Assembly (NCBI GenBank): GCA_003290165.1
Contig: QNQO01006944.1
Location: 62,001-126,000, forward strand
Origin: Berberis thunbergii
Lineage: Eukaryota; Streptophyta; Magnoliopsida; Ranunculales; Berberidaceae
Reading direction: 5' to 3'
DNA: 64,000 bases
This document shows positions 37,640-50,400 of the stretch, in pieces (the first letter of the stretch is position 1; every line of letters starts with the position of its first letter). Below the pieces are notes generated by a model. The model was not told where the DNA came from, did no database searches, and was given only the letters and a program-made list of their open reading frames with translations. The position numbers were made by a program, and so were the translations under genes.

Positions 37640-38790
37640 TAGGGGTGGGCAAACGGGTCGACGATCCGCGGATTCAACTCGAACCGGACCGTTTTCCTCT
37701 AAACGGTCCGGATTTAAATTATAAGTTTTTAGATACAGTCCGGTCCCGGTTCCTAATTTTAAAAACTAAACGGTCCGGGTTGGACCCGTTTCAAATCAGT
37801 TTAGTTATAAAACGGTTTCGATCCGTTTCGAACCGAATATATATACCCAGTAACCCAACCCATAGAAAGAAAGTAACATTTTTTTTTGAGTTCCTGTCAT
37901 TCCTACTTCCTGATGCAAAAATAAAGCTCCGTCTCTGTCTCGAGAAGAAGCAGCAGCAACAGATGGCGGAGACCGATGAAGATGAATGGTTCTTGGGCGG
38001 AGGTAGAGGTGGAGTCGGAGACGATGAATGGTTCTGATTCTTTGGCGGAGGCAGAGGTGGAGTCGGAGACGATGAAGTGACTGGTTCTGGTTCTGATTCT
38101 TTTTCTATGGAGTGCGCCGATCCTTCCTCTTCAGATCTACTCCTTCCTCTTCCTCTTCAGATCTACTCCTTCCTCTTCAGATCTACTCCTTCCTCTTCTG
38201 TTGATCCATGAAGGATGATGATGGATCGATGATTTCTCTTGATGGATGATGATGGATCGATGATTTATGTTGATGGATGATGATTTATGTTGATCAATGA
38301 TGGATGATGACGGATCGATGATTTCTGTTGATCGATGATGGATGATGGATGATGATTTCTGTTGATCGATGATGGATGATGGATCGATGATGATTTATGT
38401 TGATCGATGATGGATTTGTGGCAAGGAGATCTTATGGATCGATGATGGATTGTTTGACTTTGATCGATCGATGATGATCTCTTATGGATCAATGATGATT
38501 TCTGATTTTCTGTTGTATGCTTTTGTATGATATATTGATATGTTTAATATGTATTATGAATTTGTTCACCAAATTTATTTTTCTGTTTTTTTTTTTTTGG
38601 AAGGCAATTTTTTCTTGATTCAATTGGAACCGTTTGGAGCCGGAACCGAACCGTTCTAAACGGTTCGAGTTAGGTTCGATTTCAATTATCAAAATGAGGG
38701 AATCCGGATCGGACCGGATCCGTTAAAATGTAAACGGTTCGAGTTAGGTTCCTTCAAATTTGGAACCGATCCGGACCGTGCCCACCCCTA
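37640..38790. mobile_element. Non-autonomous hAT element (1151 bp)
   Basis: The ends are TAGGGGTGGGCA and its complement TGCCCACCCCTA. The flanks carry a perfect 8-bp duplication, CTCAAAAT, at 37632-37639 and 38791-38798. Both subterminal regions are full of repeated AACGGTCCGG / GGTTCGAGTTAGG-type words, typical of hAT transposase binding arrays. The interior has a short frame with repeated GGVGDDEWF-like peptides (near 37966-38037) and a simple-sequence array. No transposase is present. Confidence 0.9.
38205..38500. repeat. GATGGATGATG / GATCGATGATTT minisatellite inside the hAT element
   Basis: Imperfect tandem words built from GATGGATGATG, GATCGATGAT and TTTCTGTTGATC or TTTATGTTGATC run for nearly 300 bp. 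Unit length varies. Its reverse complement forms a meaningless ATCATC-coded open frame, which is not a gene. Confidence 0.8.
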
Positions 38791-38798
38791 CTCAAAAT

Positions 38799-41700
38799 TC
38801 GTCCATGAGACTAACAAATGCAAGTATTCCCATATAAATATTGACATGAAGTCTATTACAGTTTTGACTGAAGAACGTGTTTGCACAACTTTCAAAACTT
38901 TCAAGCTCCAAGAGTTCAGGAAAACAGATATTTTTTAAAGAGAAAATACATGTCTGCACTTTTAACCAAATATGCTTTAAGTATATTGCTGTCAACTTGA
39001 CTTAAACAACAGAATTTTTGCAATTTTTCTACATAAAGAACTCGATTGTTGCACTGGTTTGTCAATCAAACTAATTTATGTTATGTAAGCAATAAACTAG
39101 TCTTTTGTGATATTATATAAACTAAAGTTGATGCAATCGAGCCAAACTTTCAGGTACATGTAGCAACTCTATAAAAATCACTCGTACCAAAATAACATTA
39201 TAACAAGTTAATGTATACGGAGATTGAAATACTTTTTCTCAGGGGAGTTCAACTGAAAATAAATTAATTATAATTCCCTTGAGAAAAAAAAATATTTTGA
39301 ATTTTGAAAGATATTTCGATAACTCGAAAATAGAAAATATTTCGTGAACATATGTCTAGAAATCACATTCCTTGGTTATTAGGAACTTTCACATTATTTA
39401 ATGTACAAGGTTATAATTTATTTTTTGTAATATTAAAATGCCAATGTATTGTGTATTTAGACGTCCCCTAACAATTTTTTATTTTTTTAACAAATTCTTG
39501 TATATTTAAAATTGCCATCTTTAATAAAAGACAATAATTAAGGCAAATGTCATTTTTGTGCTATCTGCCTCGAAATTGATTTGATTTTGGACATTACCTC
39601 AGCCATCCCAACAACAACCACCATAAAATACATAATTAATTATACTTATGAAACAAAATCCAACTTTTAATACTCAATATTAAGCATAATATGCAAATAA
39701 ATTGGCTTTTTATGCATCATAAAATCGGGGCATAAAATGGATTTCAAATTATATATTACATAAAAATGTTTTTTATGTCAAAGATGAACCTAACATCTTT
39801 TGAAGATTTTAATATTCATGTTGCTTTTATATTGTAGTTACATAGTAAATACAATCAACGATGTCAATTGACTAGTAAAGGCATCAATCGATTACATTCA
39901 AATATGATGTTGCGATTATAATTGTGAGACATGGCCATAAGAGTGTTCCCTATTTTGGTCACTTGATGTACTATGGAAACACCTTCCGCATAACTTATAT
40001 CTCATCATCTTTGCACAAGTTTCCTCTAATCTATCCACAATTTTTGCAAATAGTTGGCATGGTTTTGTTTTGTCCATTTCATGCTTTGCACAAATTGTTT
40101 TCGTCCGTCTTTAATGGTGGTGCTTCAATAGCCAATTTGTTACCCGAGATTTCTTTTTTTTGAAGTCTCAAAATCAACATTTATCCATAAACTCTTTTGA
40201 CTATATTATATTTTGAAATCAATCAAACTTCAGTGCGGATGAACATAATAAAATTAATTTGTTTCTTTATTAACATTTTCTTACTTTTCGCAATTTAAGT
40301 ATTTAACTGGTTGAAGTTCCCGCATGCTTGAATGAATTAATTTATTGTGTGCAAAGTTTAACACATTTGGGATTTCACACTTGTCAATGTGATTGTCTTA
40401 AAATTATGCATAGTAAAATGATTTGGTGCCAAAATCTAACATCTATAACGAATTTTCACTCGATTTACAATGACTTGGGTGTATGTCATTGCGTCCCTAA
40501 ATTTTATGCCATTGATCAAACTATTTTTACATAGTTTCAAGCTCATGTGTTGTGAAATATAACAAGTTATATAAAGATATAAATTTTATTAATTATATAG
40601 TTGAATTTCTCATGACAAGTGGCCAATTGGGTCTCGCCATACACTTATTTTGCTTGTTGACTTTGAGCAGTTCACTCATTCAATGACAATTACCATAACA
40701 CCCCTACAAAATTATGATTCATTCAAGTACACTAACAAGAGCTCAAATGATTTGTTGGTACATTCCAGTTTTATCTTGCAACATGTAATTGTGTTCCAAT
40801 TGAATTTACCAAAATACCCTTGCCCAAATTTCAAATTTCCCACAATATCTCATTCTTCTCCCGCCCTTTTTTTTTATCATAACTACCCCACCACCAGAAC
40901 CATCTCCTCCTTTTCCCCTCTCCCACCACGACTAACAGGCTCCTTTTCCATCTCTATCTATTTTGAGAGTTCACCAACCACCATCGGCTCCCTGTCATTT
41001 TTTCTCTCACAAATTCTTAATTCACCCACCACTACCACATCCTTTGACTCATTTCCCTTCCATCTTTCTCTATGTTTAATTTTGTTTCCCCGTAACAATC
41101 ACCATGAATCTCCCCCATTATATTCTACTACATTAAACAATCTGCTACAACCACCGCCCCCTCCTTCATCTATCTCTATCTATCCAAATTGAATTACCCG
41201 CCTCCACCAACACTAATCGTTCCCTCCCTCTCATTATCGTTGCTTGCGATCATCTACCACAACTGACCCTTCCTTTGCCTCTCTGAGTTGTCTGTACAAT
41301 GAAGAACAAGATGATATAATTTTTTTTTTCAAAACTCTAAGTTGCCTTGAGGTCTATTTCTTTTCCTACTATAAAAATTTGGGGTATCACAATTGATCTC
41401 TACCTTATATTCAAAGTAGTCACGTGGTTCATAGTAAACATGTCAATTCATTTGCAAGGGGTCCAGTAAAAATGCCATCATTTGGATTATTTTTGAATTT
41501 ATACATGCATACTATATAAATAATAAAAACATATAAATTAGTTCAATTTTCATTTTTTACGCTTACAATTTTTAGTGAAATTTTGTGCATAATCCATTAA
41601 CATAATTTTTACGCAACGAATGTGTCAAGACCCAACTCCTCTCCCCACAAAATAAAAATAAAATACTCCATTCAATAAATGGAAAATAATTCATGCTCAC

Positions 41701-42340
41701 ATCAAAATTGTGGTCCCCAAACCCAAAACCTCAAACTCTTTGATTGAGATTTGAGACCAAATTGTAGCTAGCTCCTGGGTGGACTGATTGACCCTCCACC
41801 TCTCACTTGAACACCACCATGAGCCTCGAACTTTGTGCCCATTTGTGTCTTTCCATTGAGGTGGTGTTTGTGTTTTTAAGTTTTTAGAAGCTACTTTTCA
41901 ATCTAGAGTTGGAAGTTCTGAACGAGCTTTTGAATGAGTTATTTGTTTAACATATAAATGAACTACTAATTAAAAATTGTAAAATTAAAAGACGTTTCTT
42001 TTTAGGTACTGCATAAAATTATTTGACATTTTTGCCCAACATCAAAACTCTCACCACAAACTATCAACATTAACCTCTTTATTTGTCTGTTTTTTCTTTT
42101 TCAAACACCATTTAAATCTCCTTCCACCACCACCATTACCACAAAACCACTTAGTATCACTCTATGCTCTTTATAAATCTCCAACAACTAAAGGACATAA
42201 AAGGAGGGAGGAGGAAGGGGGCGAGGATAATGGTGGTAGCGGTGATAACATTTCTCGTGTGGTAGCGAGGAGATGGCCGACAAATAATTGAATATTGTGA
42301 AGTTATTATTGAAATGAATCTTCATCAAACACTCGTTCCT
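38799..42340. other. Gene-poor intergenic DNA
   Basis: I find no supported gene or bounded element here. One open stretch at 40650-41192 is rich in Ser, Pro, Thr and Phe because of CT-rich sequence and has no recognisable domain. The rest is AT-rich. Confidence 0.5.
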
Positions 42341-42344
42341 AAGG

Positions 42345-43072
42345 CCATGTTTGGTTACTCAATGGAATGTGAATATCAAGTGATGAACGGGTGTGCATGG
42401 GATGGGATGGGATGAACCTCATCCCGTTTGTTCGGATCGGGACGAGATAAACCTCATCTCATCCCAAACGGGTTTAGGACGGGATGAACATGTACTAAAT
42501 TTTGGTTTGAAAAATTAACATGCAAGATTAAAAATTTGAATTTACCAAATACACAACTCTAAAGACAACTATATATAACTTTAAGCTACTGATTATTATT
42601 TTATCATTTCATTAGTTTTTATTTATGTTTGAGAACCACTATTGAAGATAACAATTTTTTGTACATTGCTAACAAAAATGATCAATGAGTTTGTCATTTA
42701 AAAACTACGAGGAACACACATTGTTGTTGTCAAGAGTTAGAAAGAGGAAAAAAATAAGGGAGAAAATTTGAGTTAGATTCATTATCTAGGTGAGTCACAT
42801 GAAAGCTTGTGAAAATAAAATAGTCATGTCAATAAATAAAAAACAAATAAACTAAACATCTCAACAAATAATTTCATAGTTTCATATTACATAGTTCATT
42901 TTAAATATTAAAAAATCAGTTTAGGATCGGACGGGATTACAAATCTTCATCTCAATTTCATCCCACTCTGATTTGGGATGAGATCAAAATGGATTTGATT
43001 AATCCCAATAAAATTCGAAAAAATTGAGACGAGATCGAGATCGCAAGATGAAAAGCCCACCCCAAACACCCC
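42345..43072. mobile_element. Probable decayed MITE, GGGATGAG-rich, next to the SUVR 5' end
   Basis: The left part starts GGCCATGTTTGG and soon reads GGGATGGGATGAACCTCATC. The right part carries GGGATGAGATC and ends CCAAACACCCC, an approximate complement of the left edge. Both halves repeat GGGATGAG / CTCATCCC words in opposite orientations, so a hairpin is possible. A GGCC..TGTTTGG start suits Harbinger/Tourist MITEs, but the expected 3-bp duplication is not clear (TAA on the left only). It ends about 20 bp before the region I take as the SUVR transcribed leader. Confidence 0.45.
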
Positions 43073-43084
43073 TTTGAGACTGAT

Positions 43085-43249
43085 TAATTCCTCCAGCGCG
43101 CTAACGCACGCATACAAAATTAATTCCTCGGTGTCTCTGGTTCTCACTCCTCTCCATCTCCAATTTATCTCCCAAAACGCTCGCCTGCTCCACGTCTTCA
43201 CCCTCTCTCCTCTCCCTCTTCCAATCGTCTCCATCAATCGCACAATCAG
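43085..43249 (+). other. Probable SUVR 5' untranslated exon
   Basis: This is a CT-rich stretch (CTCCTCTCCATCTCC, CCCTCTCTCCTCTCCC) typical of plant leaders, ending in CAATCAG followed by GTAAGT at 43250. The intron would end at 44329 (CTGTAG) or 44392 (AGCAG), just before the coding start. The transcription start itself is not visible. This is inference from composition and splice signals. Confidence 0.5.
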
Positions 43250-43654
43250 GTAAGTTTCTCACTCGATTCATCTCCTGCTTTCATTTCCAGCTCGCCCCAT
43301 TAAAATCGGTTAAAAATTTAGGTTTCCTGGTTCGATTTACACACCAAACCCACTTAATCGTAGTTCACCAACCATTTCCCCCCTTTGTTTACTTGTATGC
43401 GTGGTTTTCAACTGTTGGTGAAGTACATTATTTCGGATTGTACCCCAAAGTCCAGATTTTTAGGTTTTGTGGGTTTTAATGGCTGAATCAGTTCTAAATA
43501 TCAGTTTCTTTGTTGCTAATCTTTGATGTTCGGTTTTTTCTGTTTTTTTTTTTTGATAAATTTTTTGGTCGCCATGTTGAGGTTTTGGGTTTTGCATGTC
43601 GTCTCAGGGTTTGTTTCGTTTGTAGTTCACAGTTTTCCGTGCTACCCAATTTAC

Positions 43655-43990
43655 TGCCATGAACCAACCAATTATCCCAAAAGCCCAAGCAGGGGAAGAT
43701 CCATGACTAGGATCGTGTCATTGCCCACGCTTTCAAAGTTGCGGTCTTCTTAACACTGTACCCATACACAATGCTAAATTATTTTAGTCTAGCCTACCGG
43801 TCGCCCCTGTCGGGAATCGAACCTTAGATGTTGGGTTTGGTGCTGATACCAATTATCATGAACCAATCAATTCTCCCAAAAAGTACAAGTTGGTATCAAT
43901 TGTCGTGAACCAACTGATTCTCCCAAAAGCCCAAGCTGTCCAGGAGGGGAAGGTTCATGACTAGGGTCGTGATATTTACCCCCACTTGTA
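43655..43990. repeat. Dispersed repeat with three related segments and a box-B-like word, in the SUVR leader intron
   Basis: The words CATGAACCAA and TCCCAAAAGCCCAAGC recur near 43660-43690, 43855-43875 and 43905-43935. Each outer unit is followed by a GGGGAAG..CATGACTAGG tail. Between them, the minus strand has GGTTCGATTCCCG (near 43812-43825), which resembles a polymerase III box B. This looks like a SINE or nested SINE-like repeat, but its ends are not defined. Confidence 0.45.
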
Positions 43991-44425
43991 TTTTACTTGG
44001 AAATTATCACTTGTCAAAGATGTCGATTCGGTCCCGTGACTGGAACTCACAATTGATTCCGGAGTAAACTGGGTTAGACTGGGTTTGCATGTTGGTGGGG
44101 TCTGTGTATTTTAGCTTGTCTAAGATATTCATTGCTTTTAACACTGAAATTATACTCCATATTGACCCTGCTTTGTTTGTTGTTTGTCTTCTGCAAGAAC
44201 GTTTCGTTTTAGTATCTAACTCTAGTTTGAATTTATTTTTCTATGTACTGTGATTATGTTACTTAGTGGTGTGTTTTTATGACCCAATCTCATTGGTTGT
44301 TCTCCTTTGTAACAATTTGAGGACTGTAGGTATGATATTTAATCCAAAGATCTTGGAGTAAAGATCATGTAAACAAGTGCTAATTTAGCAGTTCAGAGAG
44401 TTGTCTAAAAAATTCTGTACCAAAG

Positions 44426-47400
44426 ATGTCAACATCGACGATGAACGCAAAAGCGGCTATGGCCATCAATGCGATGAAGGCCATAGGCATTCCTGAGAAA
44501 AGAGTAAAACCGGTTTTGAAGAATCTCCTCAAATTGTATGATAAAAACTGGGAACTCATTGAAGACGAGAACTATAGAGTTCTAGCAGATGCTATATTTG
44601 AGTATCAGGATAATGAGGTTTGCTTTATTGTGGTAGACTACTTAGCAGTTATGCATCTCTCTTACAGCTTATGTTTAATTCTAGCTGTATGTTTCATCAG
44701 GCAGAGGAAGCAAAGAAAAACAAAGAACAGTTGCCTGATGAGACACCAGAGCCTCCACTAAAAAGGTTGCGTTTGAGACATCAGGGTGATCAGGTTTCTC
44801 AGGCGGAAACATCACATAGAAGGACAAAACTAGAGGAGGCTACGGAACCGGAAGATTTCTCTCAAGAGGAAACAATAGAGCCACTACAGATGACTCGTAG
44901 TGGCAGGGCTGCTGACCATGAGCCTACTTCACCTCAAGTGCAGCTTAGGGACAAACAAAAGGAACATGTTTCAATTCAAGCTGGTTCCAGACAAGGAACT
45001 ACAGAGCCATCAGCTCTGGTAATTAGAGAGAGAATACAAGAACCAGACTATGAGGCACCTTTGATCCGTTCTAGAGATAAAGGAAAGGAACCTGCTTTAT
45101 CGCCTCGAAGTGTTTCTAGGCATGCAGCAATAGAGCAGTTTCATTTACATGCAAACAATGGTGTAACTGAATCTCACTCTAATTCACCGAAGCCAATCCT
45201 TAGAGACAAAGGAAAGGAACCGATTTCTCCTCATACGGCTCACAAAGAGAAAGCTGTTGCTCACAAAGAGAAAGCTGTTAATGTGAGGCCTAATTCTGTG
45301 ATATGCTTAAAAGAACCAAAGATTGAACCTGGCATTATTCTTTTGCCTAAAGCAAAGTCACATAATCCTCAGAAGAATGATACTTTGATTAAGCCTAAAG
45401 ATGAACCCTTCACAGATGATCTTCCACAACTTGAAGTTCCTATTGCTGTCATAACTCCCACTGATCGAGGTCATACTACCAATGGAGGTATATGGTTTCT
45501 CTTATTTACTTTTATGATTTTTAGATGACTATTATTACTTATTACAAGTATATTTGTACTGTTATCTCTTTGTGCTTTACTTGATAGCCCAATCCCATAT
45601 ATTTTGGATTATTCTTATTGTGGTGGTTTATTGAGTCTTTGCTGTTAGGAGGCCTGATTCTTTAACATAGAAGTCAGACTACGCCTGAATGGGCCAACGT
45701 CTAGCTGAAAACAGCTGATTTTGGGGGAATTACTTTTAGAAAATGGCATCCAAGGGTATTTCAAGCATAATAAATACATTAAGATTGGATTCTTTAAGTC
45801 AAGACTGTCAATCAGTAGGCCATGGAAGTCATTTTCTAAATTTTTTCGTTTGGGGCCTATTAATATTTTGTGGAACAGCTGATCCTTATATTCTAGTTTC
45901 TACCTGCTTTCAAACACGGTTGATCTTTGCTGCCAGAGCTACTTAGTACTTATGCACCTAGTATTTCGTTCATTACCTGGTAAATCAAGTTTCTACTCTT
46001 TCTATTTCAGGGGTTGAGTTTAAATTCCTTTTAAACTTTCTCTTTTATGCAGACAATCTATTTAGTTATTACTTGTTGATAATTAGGAATAGTGGATTCT
46101 TACAATGATTATACTTGCTATCATAGTCGTGCCTTACTTACTCAGCCATCGGTAAGCCTAGTATTCCATTTATTTCTTGAATTTAGGATGTTTTCTAACC
46201 CCATTAGAGTTCTTTGAGGTTTTGATTTTATTGTTGTTTTCGTGGATAGGTACTAAAACTTCGTTGTGGGTATGGGGTTGTAATTGGGATAGATTTAAGG
46301 AGATCCATTTCTTTTCTTGTATGTTCAACGGGAGAGAATACATCTCTCTAATAACACTTAGGACTCAAGTAAAACTTCCTGAGCTGTTTAAATGAGATAC
46401 ATATCTTCCAATTTGATCTTGTTGACATGGTATCATAACAAAATGATGTAGGACGCATTGCTAATAGTTTACTTCCATCTTGTGTAGCCCTTTCAGAGGC
46501 AGTGCAGAAACATGGCTTTTCAACTGGAAATGGTTCTACTGTGAAAACCATGAATCTTGAGCCCTCACCTCCCCAAGACAAAGACATTGATCATTCAAAC
46601 AAAGCCTGTGAAAATGGAACCAGTCTAGAGCTAGCAAACATGTCAGAAAATTTGGAGATTGCTTCATCACCCTTGGGCGAGGTGAGACTTTCTTTGAGCT
46701 GTAATTATGCCTTTGCGCATCCAGATTTCCATGTACCAAGTCTTGAAGCAGTTCTCAAGGCTGTTGAGGATAAATGTCTCAGATCCTACAAAATTCTTGA
46801 TCCCAATTTTTCTGTGACAAAGCTGATGCAAGAGATTTGCCAGTGCTTTTTAGATCTCAGTACTGATTCTAATAATAGTGAACAGGAGAACTTCATACGT
46901 CTGACACACAACCTTGATTTTTTGAAGAAGTCCAATTTGCAAGATGTTTTGGGTGTAAATGGCAAGCTAGAAGGGAATTTCCAAATGCCAGAAAGTTTGA
47001 ATGGCCCAGATGGTCTTCAAAATCAGAATTTGGTTGTTGCTCCACAGCAGATTTCGCCAATTGATACTGCAAGGCAAATCCATGATGTCAATGACATTGC
47101 CAAGGGTGAAGAAAGAGTTCGGATCTCATTAATTAATGAAGGCGGTGGTGACTCTTATCCGCCACGATTTTACTACATCCCTTGTAACATCGTCTATCAA
47201 AATGCATATGTGAACTTCTCACTAGCTCGGATAGTGGATGAAGATTGTTGTACAGACTGTTTTGGTGATTGTCTATCTTCAGCCATTCCATGTGCATGCG
47301 CGCGTGAAACAGGGGGTGAGTTTGCATACACTCTGGAAGGTGTGGTTAAGGAAAGCTTTCTCGATGAATGCATCTCCATGAATCGGGACCCCGAAAAGCA

Positions 47401-50400
47401 TAAACACTATTATTGTAAAGAATGCCCCCTAGAGAAGTCCAATAAAGGCAAGTGCGAGGGACACTTGGTGAGGAAATTCATCAAAGAATGTTGGAGTAAG
47501 TGTGGCTGTAATAAGCAATGTGGAAACCGAGTGGTTCAACGTGGCATTTCATGCAATTTACAGGTCAAAATATGTCATTTGGATCTTATATATGAGTGCT
47601 ACTCTTTATTGTAAATTTGTATGTTCAGAAGTAACTTTTTTATGCCTTAGACTCAGTTTTCACTCAATTAAAATCATTCACCAGGTTTTCTTCACATCTG
47701 AGGGGAAAGGCTGGGGTCTCAGAACGCTCGAGGACTTGCCAAAAGGCACTTTCGTGTGCGAATATGTTGGGGAGATACTAACCAACACTGAACTGGATGA
47801 GCGAAATACACAAAGCACTGGTAAGGAGAAACACACATATCCAGTGCTACTAGATGCTGATTGGGGTTCAGAAGGTGTTCTAAAGGATGAAGACGCTCTT
47901 TGTTTAGATGCCACATTCTATGGGAATGTTGCACGGTTTATCAACCACAGGTAGGCTAACATAAATATATAAATGACTAATATATTGGTGTTTACCTGGT
48001 TAACTGTTCTATTACACAATTGTATGTCACTTTCTTTGTGTTAAGCTGGCATTTTCGTTTCTTTTTCCTTGAGTGGTTCAGTTGGTTACTTGGTCATTCC
48101 TTGACAAATATTATTTTTGAGTCAAATCGTTTTTTTGTACGTTCTGGAAGTTTGATGCTAGTGGTGGCAGCCTAAATGGCATAAACATCTTTGAAGCTAC
48201 GAAGAAATTCATAGGGTCCCTTTAGCTATGTAGCGACACTGACACAGGTAGTCCAAGGTGTTTGACACGTCTACTAAAAAACACAATAAGGAGACCTGCC
48301 TGTATATTCTTATGCTATGTTTCTTAATTATTTCACTTGTAGATAAATTTGGTACATATGTACTATTAGCTTGCCATAATAATGCTTGGAAAATTTGTAA
48401 AATGTTAAAACTTTTGAACGATATATGAAAAAGTTGATGGCTTAAGCATGAATTGGTGTCCAATGAGTGTCGAAGTGTCAAGTGTCCAATTCGTGTACGA
48501 CATGGAATTGATTTGAAACAAATTGTCATTGTTACATAACCTGTTAGAAGTCATCAACTGTTATCTCCCAAGTATTACTGAAGAAGTGATTTCCTTCACC
48601 ATTTGATTTGCATGCCATTTCCATTTTCCAAGAATCTTCCTGAAATGTGGAATGGAATGCCTGTTGTCATCATCAACTGTCCCAGTTCATCCAAGTTCGT
48701 CCTACCCATCACCACCACTCTTCACCACCCTGCATAAAATACATCCTATATTCTAAAATTCACATAGGTAAGATATAATCACTATTTTTCTATTCGATCT
48801 CTCAACATAACTAATTTTTACTATTACAAAGCTATTTTTCCATGCATCTCTCTTTAATGAAAAAACTCAAAAACATGGCCATCTTCAACATCCTGAAATG
48901 AACGCTTCTCTCACTTACTGTCTTGTCTCCAATATTTTTATGCTTTTCTATGGAAAAATATTCTAACACTCCTTGATAAAATAAACAGCCAAGATGCAAA
49001 CTTATAATTTTGAGATATGTTCCGCAAAATTACAAGGGTTGAGACGTTCCCTCTCTCCAGTGACAAAAGTTGTAAATTATAAGGGGTAATGAGAAATGAG
49101 GCAGAAAGTATGGTGGACATCGCGTGTATATGTGGCAAATCATGAAAGTAAAAAGTATTGTACCCTTTGAATTACATATTTTAAAATCATCTCATAACTT
49201 TGATGCAACTTGATAACATTTATATTTTGAAAGATCATTCATTGAGATATTTTCAAATGTGAAAGTGATCAGTATTATATCTTGAAACTAAAATTATTTT
49301 AGTGCTAGAACATATCAATTTGTGCTTAGTTTTGGCTGTGCGGGATGGGCATGCCATGATGTTTAAATTTAGCACACATGGCCACTGCATGGGATTTTGC
49401 TATGCGAAGGCTTTCTATGATATATTTTGAATTTTTTTTTTTTTTTTTTTTACTTTAGTGTTGAAGTCATGGAACTGGCATGATGTAGGCATGTCACATT
49501 GGAACAACAAAAGTGCATGCTGTGTCGAAGACATGGGTTGCATTGGATCAGCCAAATTTTATCCAAGTAGATAACTTGAAATTGCAAGATAATACTTTTT
49601 TTTTTTTGGTTGGCGGTCTATAGCATTTGTTACTGCAGCTTGTGAGAATTGCCTATACAGTTATTTAAATCGGGTAAGCCTGCAACTTGTCCATCTTATT
49701 TATAATTGCAAGACACTTTAAGTTTGTCATGCCTAGATATGGCCATTAGTTGTAATCTAAAAGGATAACTTGCTCCTTCAGCATGGGGGAAAATGGACTT
49801 TTGGTTTGTGCACTTCTTAGTTGTTCTGCCTCTCTCTTCATTACATTTAATTGTATTGTATTGTATCTAAATAGTTAAGAAAAATCGGAACGGACAGTTT
49901 CAATGATAATCCCCTTATCATTTTTTATTTCAGATGTTTTGATGCTAACTTGGTTGAGATCCCAGTTGAAGTTGAGACACCAGATCGCCATTACTATCAT
50001 GTGAGAACTGAGAAATTGACTGGCCTCATTTATGCATTTTTCTTTCTTACATCTTCTACTGATGTACTCAGGTATATTCTTAGGGAACCAAATCTAACAG
50101 AATAAGCTCTTCCATTCTATTTGTTCAGCTGGCATTTTTTACAACCAGAAACGTGGATGCTTTGGAAGAACTAACTTGGGTGAGTCAACTCAACTTAACA
50201 TTAATGAGTCCTTCAGAAATACATTCCCTTTTGCAGTATCTGTTATTCATCAGTTGTCTACTTGTCTCTGAATATCTATGATTGACATAGTGTTGCCTTG
50301 CAAAACTTCTTTCTTGAGTTAGTTTCTAAATATTGTAATTTTTGTGCATTCTTTTCATAAAGGTTTACCTGAATGCTTGAGTTGCACTCACGTTTTTTTC

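Noticed and set aside
38265..38492. A Ser/His/Ile-rich open frame on the minus strand
   Set aside because: It is a translation of the GATGGATGATG minisatellite.
40650..41192. A 180-residue open frame on the plus strand
   Set aside because: It comes from CT-rich sequence with long Ser/Pro/Thr runs. It has no domain, no splice context and no recognisable relative.
48235..48500. GTGTC/GACAC-rich block in SUVR intron 4 as a MITE
   Set aside because: I could not define inverted ends or a target duplication.
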